Positions 1-5,400 of a stretch of 5,400 nucleotides of DNA are shown here, one piece after another. The notes beneath the pieces were generated by a model. The model searched no databases, was not told the origin of the DNA, and saw only the letters and a list, made by a program, of their open reading frames with translations. This stretch comes from Verrucomicrobiota bacterium. GTDB taxonomy: Bacteria; Verrucomicrobiota; Verrucomicrobiia; Verrucomicrobiales; Verrucomicrobiaceae. Made by a program: the position numbers and the translations under genes. The number at the start of each line of letters is the position of its first letter. Positions within the stretch are counted from its first letter, which is position 1. The stretch is from positions 1 through 5,400 of the forward strand of contig JAEYUU010000698.1 in the NCBI GenBank assembly GCA_023429545.1, in the 5' to 3' direction.

Positions 1-1
1 G

Positions 2-691
2 GATGGAGGATATCTCACACCGGAGGAATGCGTGGTCACGCATGCCGAGAGGGCTCGTGTGAGAGGTGCAGACATCGTCCCGGGAGAGTCACTGGTCGAA
101 TGGAGTGTGGATGGAAACGGCGTCCGAGTGCGCACATCACGGCGCGAGTTGACAGCAGGCAGACTCATTCTGACCACGGGCGCATGGGTAGCGCCGGAGT
201 TTGCAAAGCTCGGCATGACACTCCGCGTGCGTCGCAAGGTGCTCTTCTGGCACGGCATCTCAGGTGCGGAAAGCTTTCGCGATACGCCGGTGTGGATCTG
301 GGGGGATGAGGAGCGCGCCTTCTACGGATTCCCCACGTTGGATGGGACCACCATGAAGAGTGCTGAGGATACTGGCGGGGAATATCTGGAAACGCCGGAG
401 GCACGCGAATTTGGGATCCAACCCGAAGACGATGCGGCACTCACGCCGTTCCTGAAGACGGCGTTTCCAGGAAAAGTACATGCCATTGAGCGTGCAAAGA
501 CCTGTCTCTACACCGACTCACCGGACGGGAATTTCGTCATCAGCTTTCATCCGGAGCATCCGCAGGTGTTGCTGGCCTCGTGCTGCTCAGGGCATGGGTT
601 CAAGCTCTCCTCCGCGATGGGTGAAGTGCTGGCCCGCACGGTGCAGGAGGGGAAGCTGCCTGCTGAGGCGGCGTTCTTCGGACTGCGGTGA
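2..691 (+). CDS. FAD-dependent N-methyl-amino-acid oxidase (sarcosine / N-methyl-L-tryptophan oxidase family), 5' truncated by window edge
   Basis: This is the C-terminal 229 residues of a flavoenzyme that oxidatively demethylates or deaminates small N-methylated amino acids, making formaldehyde or an imine and H2O2. The reading frame is open from base 2 (DGGYLTPEECV...), so the true start lies outside the window; the family is about 370-390 residues, so roughly 140-160 are missing. The in-frame GTG at 32 is not the start. The match is strong by residue spacing. The Cys in AKTCLYT (codon 503-505) fits the covalent FAD cysteine (Cys315 in Bacillus MSOX). The Lys in SGHGFK (602-604), 33 residues later, fits the substrate-carboxylate Lys348. 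The Lys in TTMKSAED (356-358) fits the oxygen-activating Lys265, and Tyr at 323-325, 11 residues before it, fits Tyr254. The MSOX His269 position is Asp here (368-370), so the exact substrate is uncertain. The C-terminus is complete, 61 residues after the flavin Cys. The gene is convergent with the kinase gene, with a 48-nt gap. Confidence 0.9.
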   Translation, partial: DGGYLTPEECVVTHAERARVRGADIVPGESLVEWSVDGNGVRVRTSRRELTAGRLILTTGAWVAPEFAKLGMTLRVRRKVLFWHGISGAESFRDTPVWIWGDEERAFYGFPTLDGTTMKSAEDTGGEYLETPEAREFGIQPEDDAALTPFLKTAFPGKVHAIERAKTCLYTDSPDGNFVISFHPEHPQVLLASCCSGHGFKLSSAMGEVLARTVQEGKLPAEAAFFGLR

Positions 692-739
692 GCCTTGGAG
701 CAGGCAGAACAAAGCAGAGCGACACATGCGAAGCGCAGC

Positions 740-1783
740 TCACTCTCCGAGCAGCTTCAACAGTGGCGTCAGCATGGGGTGTGATTGGAACACGCCGCGC
801 AGCCGCTCCACCGCCACAGGAATGTGCTGCTCGAATTGCGGCTTGTTCAGATTGCGGCTCAGGTTGGCATAAGCGCCGAGGGCCTGCATGAGACGCTGCG
901 CGGCGCAGAGGAGATAGGTCTCGCGCATGGTGGCCCGGTCACGGCCTGTGTGGGCAGCGTACCAGATCAGCAGTTCTTCACGCTCGGATTCAGAGAGAGT
1001 CACGTACGGATCGAGCAGCAGGGAGGCAAGGTCATACTCTGCCAGCCCCGGGCGAACGCCCTGGTAGTCGATAAGCCATGCCGTGCCTTCGCGGATGAGC
1101 ACGTTTTGGCTTTGGAAATCGCGATGCACGAGACCGCGTGGCAGTGACGCGAGGTGCTGGCGGAGTGATTGGAGGGCATCGCGCGCTTCCGAGAAATCCG
1201 CCAACGTTGTGTCCCGAGCGCAGACTCCCTGCACGAAGTGCGTGAGGAAATAGTTCTGCTCCCATTCATAGAGCGCTTCGTCGAAGCACAGTTCCATTTC
1301 GGCGATGTCATCCGCACTCAGCGCGGCGGCATCCACGCCATGAAGATGCGCGACCTCGCGCAGCGTGGCTTCATACAGGGGGCGGCGCGTTTCCCAAGGC
1401 TCGTGGCGATAAGCGTGGAGATCCACATTGCCGAGATCCTCGACCCACACGCACATGGTCTCTGCGTCGTGGGCAAAGATGCGCGGCACACGCACCCCGA
1501 GCCCAGCCAGGCGCTGCGTCGCGGGCACGAAGCGCGGGTTGTCCGGTCGCGCCATGGTGTACACCATGAGGATGACACCCGCCTCCGTCGCCTTCTCAAA
1601 ACCCAGCCGGTAGAAGCGCCGATCCGAGCCACCCTTCAGAATCGCCTCAAAGGCCATGGCGCGGGGCCAGTCAGGCAGGGCGTTACGGGTGAGCTGGAGC
1701 AGTTCGGATTCGTCGGGCATGGGGCGAAAGCGGGCGCGAAGTGTTCGGCGGGCCTGCCCGGATTGCAAGCCGCCGCTACACAT
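740..1783 (-). CDS. amgK: AmgK-like anomeric sugar kinase (aminoglycoside phosphotransferase fold)
   Basis: The protein (347 aa from ATG 1783) is a cytosolic phosphotransferase with the APH/choline-kinase fold. Numbered from that start, the glycine-rich nucleotide loop is KGGSDRRFYR (50-59), an acidic hinge VWVEDLG is at 112-118, the catalytic loop is HRDFQSQN (220-227, base Asp222), and the Mg-binding IDYQG is at 238-242 (Asp239). The C-terminal ALGAYANL...KPQFEQHIP segment is typical of AmgK-type sugar kinases rather than of antibiotic-resistance APHs. AmgK phosphorylates MurNAc or GlcNAc at C1 in cell-wall recycling. The gene directly follows murU, which supports this role. Start choice: ATG 1783 overlaps the murU stop by 8 nt with a poor, very close GGGAAAG upstream, suggesting translational coupling. 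An internal ATG at 1720 (MPDESELL, 326 aa) fits the family's usual N-terminus better, because the first 21 residues are basic and unlike the family. I cannot decide between them. Substrate is inferred from family and context. Confidence 0.85.
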   Translation of the reverse strand: MCSGGLQSGQARRTLRARFRPMPDESELLQLTRNALPDWPRAMAFEAILKGGSDRRFYRLGFEKATEAGVILMVYTMARPDNPRFVPATQRLAGLGVRVPRIFAHDAETMCVWVEDLGNVDLHAYRHEPWETRRPLYEATLREVAHLHGVDAAALSADDIAEMELCFDEALYEWEQNYFLTHFVQGVCARDTTLADFSEARDALQSLRQHLASLPRGLVHRDFQSQNVLIREGTAWLIDYQGVRPGLAEYDLASLLLDPYVTLSESEREELLIWYAAHTGRDRATMRETYLLCAAQRLMQALGAYANLSRNLNKPQFEQHIPVAVERLRGVFQSHPMLTPLLKLLGE

Positions 1784-2741
1784 CTTTCCCGTTGAGCACG
1801 CCCGACGCCGTCATCCCGGAGCGCACAATGCAACGGGTGAGGAAGGCCATGTCCGCCACTTTGGCACCGGGCCACAGGATGCAGTCCCGAAGGGTGGCAT
1901 TGGCCCCCACGGAGGCTCCCTCGGAGATGACATTCACGCCGCGCAGGGAGGCGGTGGGATGTACGTCTGCCTTGGGCGAGACAAAACTCGCATTGGCCGG
2001 GGTCATCCCGGTGCTGAGGTAGCGCAGATGCCCATTTTCCACGCCGCCCCCCAGGGCGGCGTGCGCATCCAGATAGCTCTCGCGGTCGCCCAGATCCCAC
2101 CATTGCCCTTCATCCGCCACCACGGCACCGATACGTTCACCGCGCTTGATGCATTCCAGCCAGACCGGAATCACGGATTCGACCTTCCCAGGAGTGAGAT
2201 GCTGCAGGAATGCCGGGCTCACCGCGTAGATGCCGGTGAACTGATGTGTGCCCATGTTTCCTGTGCCCAGCATGCTGCGGATGTCTGTCACGGCCCCCGT
2301 GGCTGAGTCCAGCGCAATGTGTCGCGCAGGGCCGGAGGAGCGGAGTACCAGCGTCACCAGATTCTGTCCCCTGGCGTGCTCCGCGATCAGCGGCTGAAGC
2401 GGAAGGTCGGTAAGGATATCGCCGTTGTAGACCAGGAAGGACTCATCGCGCACGAGGTCCGCAATATTGGCAATGCCGCCTCCCGTTTCCAGCAGCACGG
2501 GCTCGTGACGAAAGGTGATGGGCGCGCCGTGATACTCACCGGTGGGGAACGCTTCCGCGTAGCATTCCGGGAGGTGATGCGTATTCACAATGAACTCGCG
2601 CACTCCAACCCCCAGCAGATGCTCAAACGCACAGGTGATCAGCGGCTTGTGAAACACAGGAATCAGCGGCTTGGGAAGCTGATCCGTGAGCGGACGCAGT
2701 CTCGCGCCCAGTCCTGCGCCCAAAACAAAAGCCTTGTTCAT
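1776..2741 (-). CDS. murU: MurU-like sugar-1-phosphate nucleotidyltransferase with C-terminal beta-helix
   Basis: The protein (321 aa from ATG 2741) is a cytosolic nucleotidyltransferase expected to make UDP-MurNAc from MurNAc-1-phosphate and UTP. The N-terminal Rossmann-like domain has the signature GAGLGARLRPLT (8-19) followed by PKPLIPV (23-29). LLETGGGI (83-90) and the metal-binding NGDILTD (106-112, Asp108) follow in the order seen in Pseudomonas MurU, and QFTGIYAVSPAFL (167-179) and QWWDLGDRESYL (213-224) match its later conserved blocks. Residues about 251-315 add hexapeptide-like repeats (ISEGASVGANATL) predicted to form a left-handed beta-helix, absent from the roughly 220-aa pseudomonad enzyme. 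A GTG at 2747 would add two residues, but ATG 2741 matches the family N-terminus (MNKAFVLGAG). No strong Shine-Dalgarno is visible. The gene is first in a two-gene operon with amgK, an order reversed from the usual amgK-murU. A different NDP-sugar product (for example GDP- or dTDP-linked) is the main alternative. Confidence 0.85.
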   Translation of the reverse strand: MNKAFVLGAGLGARLRPLTDQLPKPLIPVFHKPLITCAFEHLLGVGVREFIVNTHHLPECYAEAFPTGEYHGAPITFRHEPVLLETGGGIANIADLVRDESFLVYNGDILTDLPLQPLIAEHARGQNLVTLVLRSSGPARHIALDSATGAVTDIRSMLGTGNMGTHQFTGIYAVSPAFLQHLTPGKVESVIPVWLECIKRGERIGAVVADEGQWWDLGDRESYLDAHAALGGGVENGHLRYLSTGMTPANASFVSPKADVHPTASLRGVNVISEGASVGANATLRDCILWPGAKVADMAFLTRCIVRSGMTASGVLNGKDV

Positions 2742-2830
2742 GCCCACGCTTTACGTTCTGATGGCGGGCTTGCAAATGAGATGCGAGTTTGCGCACATCT
2801 TGCTCACGACCATCAGGCATATCCCACCGC
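2742..2830. promoter_or_regulatory. divergent intergenic region between murU and the TPR gene, with nested inverted repeats
   Basis: These 89 bases separate two outward-pointing genes, so promoters for both should lie here. I see no convincing -35/-10 pair in either direction. Two inverted repeats are present: CTGATGG (2758-2764) with CCATCAG (2810-2816), and GCAAA (2772-2776) with TTTGC (2788-2792), their centres only about 5 bases apart. They could be operator sites or chance; the position in a divergent promoter region is the only support for function. Confidence 0.4.
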
Positions 2831-3301
2831 ATGAATCCCCATGATCGCAGCATTCTCGCCGCGCAGGGATACCTTGAGCTCGGCATGTTCCAGGAAGTGT
2901 GGCGCGAGCTGAACTCGCTGCCCGCGGAGATGCTTTCGCGCGGAGATGTGATGGAGATTTTTGTCCTCAGCCTCATGGGGGAGAAGCGCTGGGATGACGC
3001 CCTCGCCCTGGCACGACGCCTCCGCGAGAAGCAGCCCTTGGAGCCGGGAGGATTCATCCATGAAGCCTACTGTCTTCACGAACTGGGCCATACCAAGGTG
3101 GCGCTGGCTCTTCTCATGGATGGTCCTCCCTCGCTGCATGAGAGGGCCGTATTTTTCTACAACGTCGGCTGCTACCATGCGCGTCTCGGCGACTTCACGA
3201 ACGCACTGGCGATGCTGGAGCGCTCCTTCGAGATGGATGCCACCCTGAAAAAGTCCGCCCGGCGCGACCCCGATCTGGTGGACGTAAAAGACCTGCTGTA
3301 G
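2831..3301 (+). CDS. small tetratricopeptide-repeat (TPR) protein
   Basis: The protein (156 aa) appears to consist almost wholly of TPR-like helical pairs and probably acts as a cytosolic protein-interaction scaffold; no partner can be named. Repeat units appear at about 8-35 (AAQGYLELGMFQEVWRELN), 40-70 (EKRWDDALALARRLREKQPL), 73-100 (AYCLHELGHTKVALALL) and 105-138 (YNVGCYHARLGDFTNALAML). The last is closest to the TPR consensus, with the expected small and aromatic residues. The C-terminus (ARRDPDLVDVKDLL) resembles the DPDL ending common in small TPR proteins of Verrucomicrobia and Planctomycetes, from memory. There is no signal peptide or membrane segment. ATG 2831 is chosen; a TTG at 2789 in the same frame would add 14 residues that do not look like TPR sequence. 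The gene is probably first in an operon with the serine hydrolase, whose ATG starts 8 nt after this stop. Confidence 0.8.
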   Translation: MNPHDRSILAAQGYLELGMFQEVWRELNSLPAEMLSRGDVMEIFVLSLMGEKRWDDALALARRLREKQPLEPGGFIHEAYCLHELGHTKVALALLMDGPPSLHERAVFFYNVGCYHARLGDFTNALAMLERSFEMDATLKKSARRDPDLVDVKDLL

Positions 3302-3309
3302 AGCAGGAC

Positions 3310-4467
3310 ATGGCATCCATGGATCTCGGGCACCTGAAGCAGGCGCTGGCAGCCGCATTTGAAACGAACTTCCGAGAACGCGGGGAGCTGGGAGCCTCCG
3401 TCTCGGTTTTCATTGAGGGCGAGGAAGTGGTGAACCTCACCCAAGGACATACCACGCGGGAACAATCGAAGTCATGGACCTCGGAAACGCTGGTGCCTGT
3501 ATGGAGCGCCACGAAAGGACCGGCGGCGGTGGCCTGTCTCATGGCATTGGAGGAGGCGGGTGTGTCGCTGGGGACACGAGTGGCGGAGGTCTGGCCCGCT
3601 TTTGCCGGTGGGGGGAAGCAGGATGTGACACTGCGGCAGTTGCTCTCGCACACGGCGGGACTGTGTGCCCTGGATGAAGCGGTGCCCATGCAGGACTACG
3701 CAGCGGTGATTGCTGCGCTCGAGAATCAGCGACCCGTGTTTCCACCGGGCACGAGCCAGGGGTATCACGCGCGCACCTTTGGATTTCTCCTCGACGAAAT
3801 CGTCCGGCGCATCACGGGCGCGGCATCACTGGGGGGCTATTTTCGCGATCACCTGGGCGGTCCGATGGATGTCGATTTCTGGATCGGCCTGCCGGTGGAG
3901 ATGATGCCGCGCGTGGCCACGCTCTATCCGGGAAAGCTCCGTGCCAACATGGGACAGGATCCCTTCTTCCGCGCATTCAACACCAAGGGCTCACTTACCT
4001 CGCGCACCTTCGCCTCGCCCACGGGGCTCGGGGCCGTGCAGGAGATGAATCGCTACGAGGCGCTAGCTCCCGGATATGCCAGCATGGGAGGTGTGGGTTC
4101 GGCGCGCGGGCTGGCATCCTTTTATGCGATGCTGGCCAACGGCGGCGTGTGGCAGGGCCGGCAATATGTGAGTGAGCCGGTGCTGGCATCGCTGCAGACC
4201 ACCATCTCCCAGCAGGAGGATGAGGTGCTGCACGCTCCCATCGCCTTCGCTGCCGGGGTGATGAAGGATGCGGTGAATGAAGCCGGAGAAAAACTGCGCC
4301 GTGTGTACGGTTCCGGGACCAGGGCTTTTGGCCACCCTGGCGCTGGCGGGAGCCTGGCCTTCGCCGACCCCGGGAGGAAGCTATCGTTTGCCTATGTGAT
4401 GAACCAGATGGAACTCGGCGCACTTCCGGGTGAGAAGACTCTATCGTTGGTGGCAGCGGTGGGATAG
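3310..4467 (+). CDS. beta-lactamase-family serine hydrolase (class C / EstB-like)
   Basis: The protein (385 aa) is a serine hydrolase of the penicillin-binding-protein / class C beta-lactamase fold, most like EstB-type esterases; its true substrate cannot be read from sequence. The catalytic SxxK motif is SATK (Ser66-Lys69), in the VWSATKG context usual for this group. LLSHTAGL (111-118) is a conserved family block, the second-motif tyrosine is Tyr152 in GYHARTFG, and FGHPGAGGS (340-348) stands in place of the KTG box of true beta-lactamases. Such replacement argues for an esterase or peptidase-like role rather than antibiotic resistance. There is no signal peptide, so it is probably cytosolic, unlike secreted beta-lactamases. 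AGGA at 3305-3308 lies too close to ATG 3310 but 10 nt before an in-frame ATG at 3319, so the protein may begin three residues later. Length is normal for the family. It is likely co-transcribed with the TPR gene just upstream. Confidence 0.9.
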   Translation: MASMDLGHLKQALAAAFETNFRERGELGASVSVFIEGEEVVNLTQGHTTREQSKSWTSETLVPVWSATKGPAAVACLMALEEAGVSLGTRVAEVWPAFAGGGKQDVTLRQLLSHTAGLCALDEAVPMQDYAAVIAALENQRPVFPPGTSQGYHARTFGFLLDEIVRRITGAASLGGYFRDHLGGPMDVDFWIGLPVEMMPRVATLYPGKLRANMGQDPFFRAFNTKGSLTSRTFASPTGLGAVQEMNRYEALAPGYASMGGVGSARGLASFYAMLANGGVWQGRQYVSEPVLASLQTTISQQEDEVLHAPIAFAAGVMKDAVNEAGEKLRRVYGSGTRAFGHPGAGGSLAFADPGRKLSFAYVMNQMELGALPGEKTLSLVAAVG

Positions 4468-4470
4468 AGA

Positions 4471-4486
4471 CACGTCAGGAGACGTG
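4471..4486 (+). terminator. small hairpin just after the serine hydrolase gene, possible weak terminator
   Basis: CACGTC (4471-4476) and GACGTG (4481-4486) form a perfect 6-bp stem with a 4-base AGGA loop, starting 3 bases after the hydrolase stop codon. No T-run follows, so it is not a canonical intrinsic terminator; it might instead protect the mRNA 3' end or be chance. Confidence 0.3.
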
Positions 4487-4521
4487 CGGGGAACGATTGG
4501 TGGCAAGAGGGCCCCCGATTC

Positions 4522-4538
4522 GTGGTGGCTGGCACCAC
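4522..4538. terminator. hairpin between convergent genes, possible bidirectional terminator
   Basis: GTGGTG (4522-4527) and CACCAC (4533-4538) make a perfect 6-bp stem with a 5-base loop, 7 bases beyond the stop of the secreted-protein gene on the minus strand. Only a weak T-rich stretch (CCCGTTTCATT) follows on the plus strand and none on the minus strand. The location between two convergent genes is right for a terminator, but the sequence is not decisive. Confidence 0.3.
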
Positions 4539-4545
4539 TCCCGTT

Positions 4546-5301
4546 TCATTGCTTGCCTGCGGATTCATCCAAGAACTTCAGCGAGTGGATGACTTTCATG
4601 GCGAAACCTTTGGATTGCAGATCATCCACGGCCTTCACCTCACTGAGTTTGTTGTCCGCCATCACAACCGCCATCACAGACCCGGGCTGGTTGGGGTGCA
4701 GGATGGCGATGGCCTTCACCAGATAGACTTCGCCGCTTCCGGGCTTGGTCATTTCCAGGTGCATGGACACCGCGTCATAGGCGCCGACTTTGGTTGCGTA
4801 GAGATCCAATGGCTTCGCCTGCTCATATCCATTGGTCACCATGGGGAAGACTTTATTCTTCAGCAGGTTTGCAACGACCTGATCGCGAGCCTCCTTGGCG
4901 CCCATCGGCACGGTGAGATTGACGAAGCGGACAATCTCCACCGCCTTGGTGGCATCCGCATTGGGTAGGGTCAGCTTGAGAAGTTCCGGAGTTCCCGTCT
5001 TCTTGCCGCCTGGAAGAAAACGCACATCTGCCCCCTTTGGCACGATCAATTTGAATGACGCACTGGGAGGTCCGTTTTCATGTTTCGTGGTAAAGGCCTC
5101 GTCGATCGTGAGGGGCGTGCCAACGAAAGCACCCTCCACCTTCGCAACCGTAGCTCCGCCGGCGCCGATCTGGAAGTTCCCCACCTTCTCCTCCTTGAAG
5201 GGAAGGGGTGCGGGTTGCGGGGGAGCTTGGGGTGACTGGGCTTGGATGAAACTCGCTACCGCCAGGAGCAGCAGCATGGGGACGAGTGTCTTCTTGCTCA
5301 T
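4546..5301 (-). CDS. secreted or periplasmic protein of unknown function
   Basis: I do not recognise this 251-aa protein. It starts with a clear Sec signal peptide: basic SKK (2-4), a hydrophobic core LVPMLLLLAVASFI (6-19), and a probable cleavage site after Ala21 (IQA/QS). No lipobox cysteine is present, so it should be released to the periplasm or outside rather than lipid-anchored. A Pro/Ala-rich linker follows (about 23-34), then a soluble domain of about 215 residues. The domain has alternating beta-like stretches (ASFKLIVPKGADVRFL, EIVRFVNLTVPMG) and a C-terminal pattern in which a MHLEM strand, a VYLVKAIAILHP strand, VMAVVMADN and a final helix end at HSLKFL. This layout is loosely reminiscent of the PsbP/Mog1-like fold, but that is a guess. 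There are no cysteines in the mature part and no catalytic motif is evident. ATG 5301 fits the signal peptide; no Shine-Dalgarno is visible. It stands alone on its strand, convergent with the hydrolase. Confidence 0.8.
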   Translation of the reverse strand: MSKKTLVPMLLLLAVASFIQAQSPQAPPQPAPLPFKEEKVGNFQIGAGGATVAKVEGAFVGTPLTIDEAFTTKHENGPPSASFKLIVPKGADVRFLPGGKKTGTPELLKLTLPNADATKAVEIVRFVNLTVPMGAKEARDQVVANLLKNKVFPMVTNGYEQAKPLDLYATKVGAYDAVSMHLEMTKPGSGEVYLVKAIAILHPNQPGSVMAVVMADNKLSEVKAVDDLQSKGFAMKVIHSLKFLDESAGKQ

Positions 5302-5400
5302 GGCGGGATGTTGCGGGCATCAGCGAATTCTTGCAGCAGAAAAAAGGGAAAATTTCGGCAGCTTCTCGCAAAAAGTCCCGGTCCGATGATGGTTCCAAAC
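5302..5400 (-). promoter_or_regulatory. upstream region of the secreted-protein gene with an A-rich tract
   Basis: These 99 bases precede the minus-strand secreted-protein gene and run off the window. The stretch 5331-5354 is much richer in A/T than the rest of the window, as expected near a promoter, but I find no good -35/-10 pair. No convincing gene is seen here; short frames running through it have no family features. Confidence 0.25.

Noticed and set aside
730..758. Interrupted hairpin (GAAGC/GCTTC with inner GCTC/GAGC) between the convergent oxidase and kinase genes
   Set aside because: It lies partly inside the 3' end of the kinase gene, has an asymmetric bulge, and no T-run follows on either strand, so I would not call it a terminator.
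740..1783. Possible aminoglycoside-resistance phosphotransferase
   Set aside because: The C-terminal region and the adjacent MurU-like gene fit an anomeric sugar kinase; APH-fold kinases outside resistance are common.
1169..1795. Long plus-strand open frame opposite the kinase gene (208 codons)
   Set aside because: It is antisense to a gene with clear catalytic motifs, has no recognisable domain, and such frames are common opposite GC-rich genes.
1656..2306. Plus-strand open frame opposite murU (216 codons)
   Set aside because: It is a shadow of the murU/amgK coding sequence; its composition is His-, Arg- and Gly-rich without family features.
2789..2830. TTG-initiated 14-residue extension of the TPR protein
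   Set aside because: The extra residues are Ser/Cys/Arg-rich and unlike the repeats, TTG is a rare start, and ATG 2831 sits right at the start of the helical region.
2813..3358. Minus-strand open frame opposite the TPR gene (181 codons)
   Set aside because: The plus strand has a clear TPR pattern in this stretch and an operon-like link to the next gene; the minus frame shows no domain.
3310..4467. Possible antibiotic-resistance beta-lactamase
   Set aside because: There is no signal peptide and the KTG box is replaced by a GHPGAGGS motif typical of EstB-like hydrolases.

Overview
This GC-rich window (about 60% GC by eye) carries five real protein genes, one of them cut by the left edge. No RNA genes, insertion sequences, CRISPR arrays or phage genes were seen. 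Coding density is high and all intergenic gaps are short. The protein styles suggest a member of the Verrucomicrobia, perhaps a Verrucomicrobium/Prosthecobacter-like species. The clues are a nucleotidyltransferase with a GAGLGARLRPLT signature and a beta-helix tail, a small TPR protein ending in a DPDL motif, and weak or absent Shine-Dalgarno sites. This placement is an inference from general familiarity, not from a search.

Layout: (1) 2-691, plus strand: the C-terminal 229 residues of an FAD-dependent N-methyl-amino-acid oxidase (sarcosine / N-methyltryptophan oxidase family), with its flavin-linking cysteine visible. (2) 740-1783, minus strand: a sugar kinase of the aminoglycoside phosphotransferase fold, most like AmgK. 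(3) 1776-2741, minus strand: a sugar-1-phosphate nucleotidyltransferase most like MurU, lying upstream of the kinase and overlapping it. (4) 2831-3301, plus strand: a small TPR protein, divergent from murU. (5) 3310-4467, plus strand: a beta-lactamase-fold serine hydrolase 8 nt behind the TPR gene. (6) 4546-5301, minus strand: a secreted protein of unknown function, convergent with the hydrolase.

How they work together: the clear functional unit is murU-amgK. In pseudomonads and other Gram-negatives, AmgK phosphorylates recycled MurNAc (or GlcNAc) at the anomeric position and MurU converts MurNAc-1-phosphate to UDP-MurNAc, which bypasses de novo UDP-MurNAc synthesis. The window's pair fits this role, but MurU here has a C-terminal left-handed beta-helix extension that the short pseudomonad enzyme lacks, so another sugar substrate remains possible. 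The TPR and hydrolase genes look co-transcribed but have no obvious functional link. The remaining two genes seem unrelated to their neighbours.

I do not see strong evidence for a novel system. The points most worth a second look are the domain architecture and gene order of the murU-amgK pair, the unassigned secreted protein, and a nested inverted repeat in the divergent murU/TPR promoter region.
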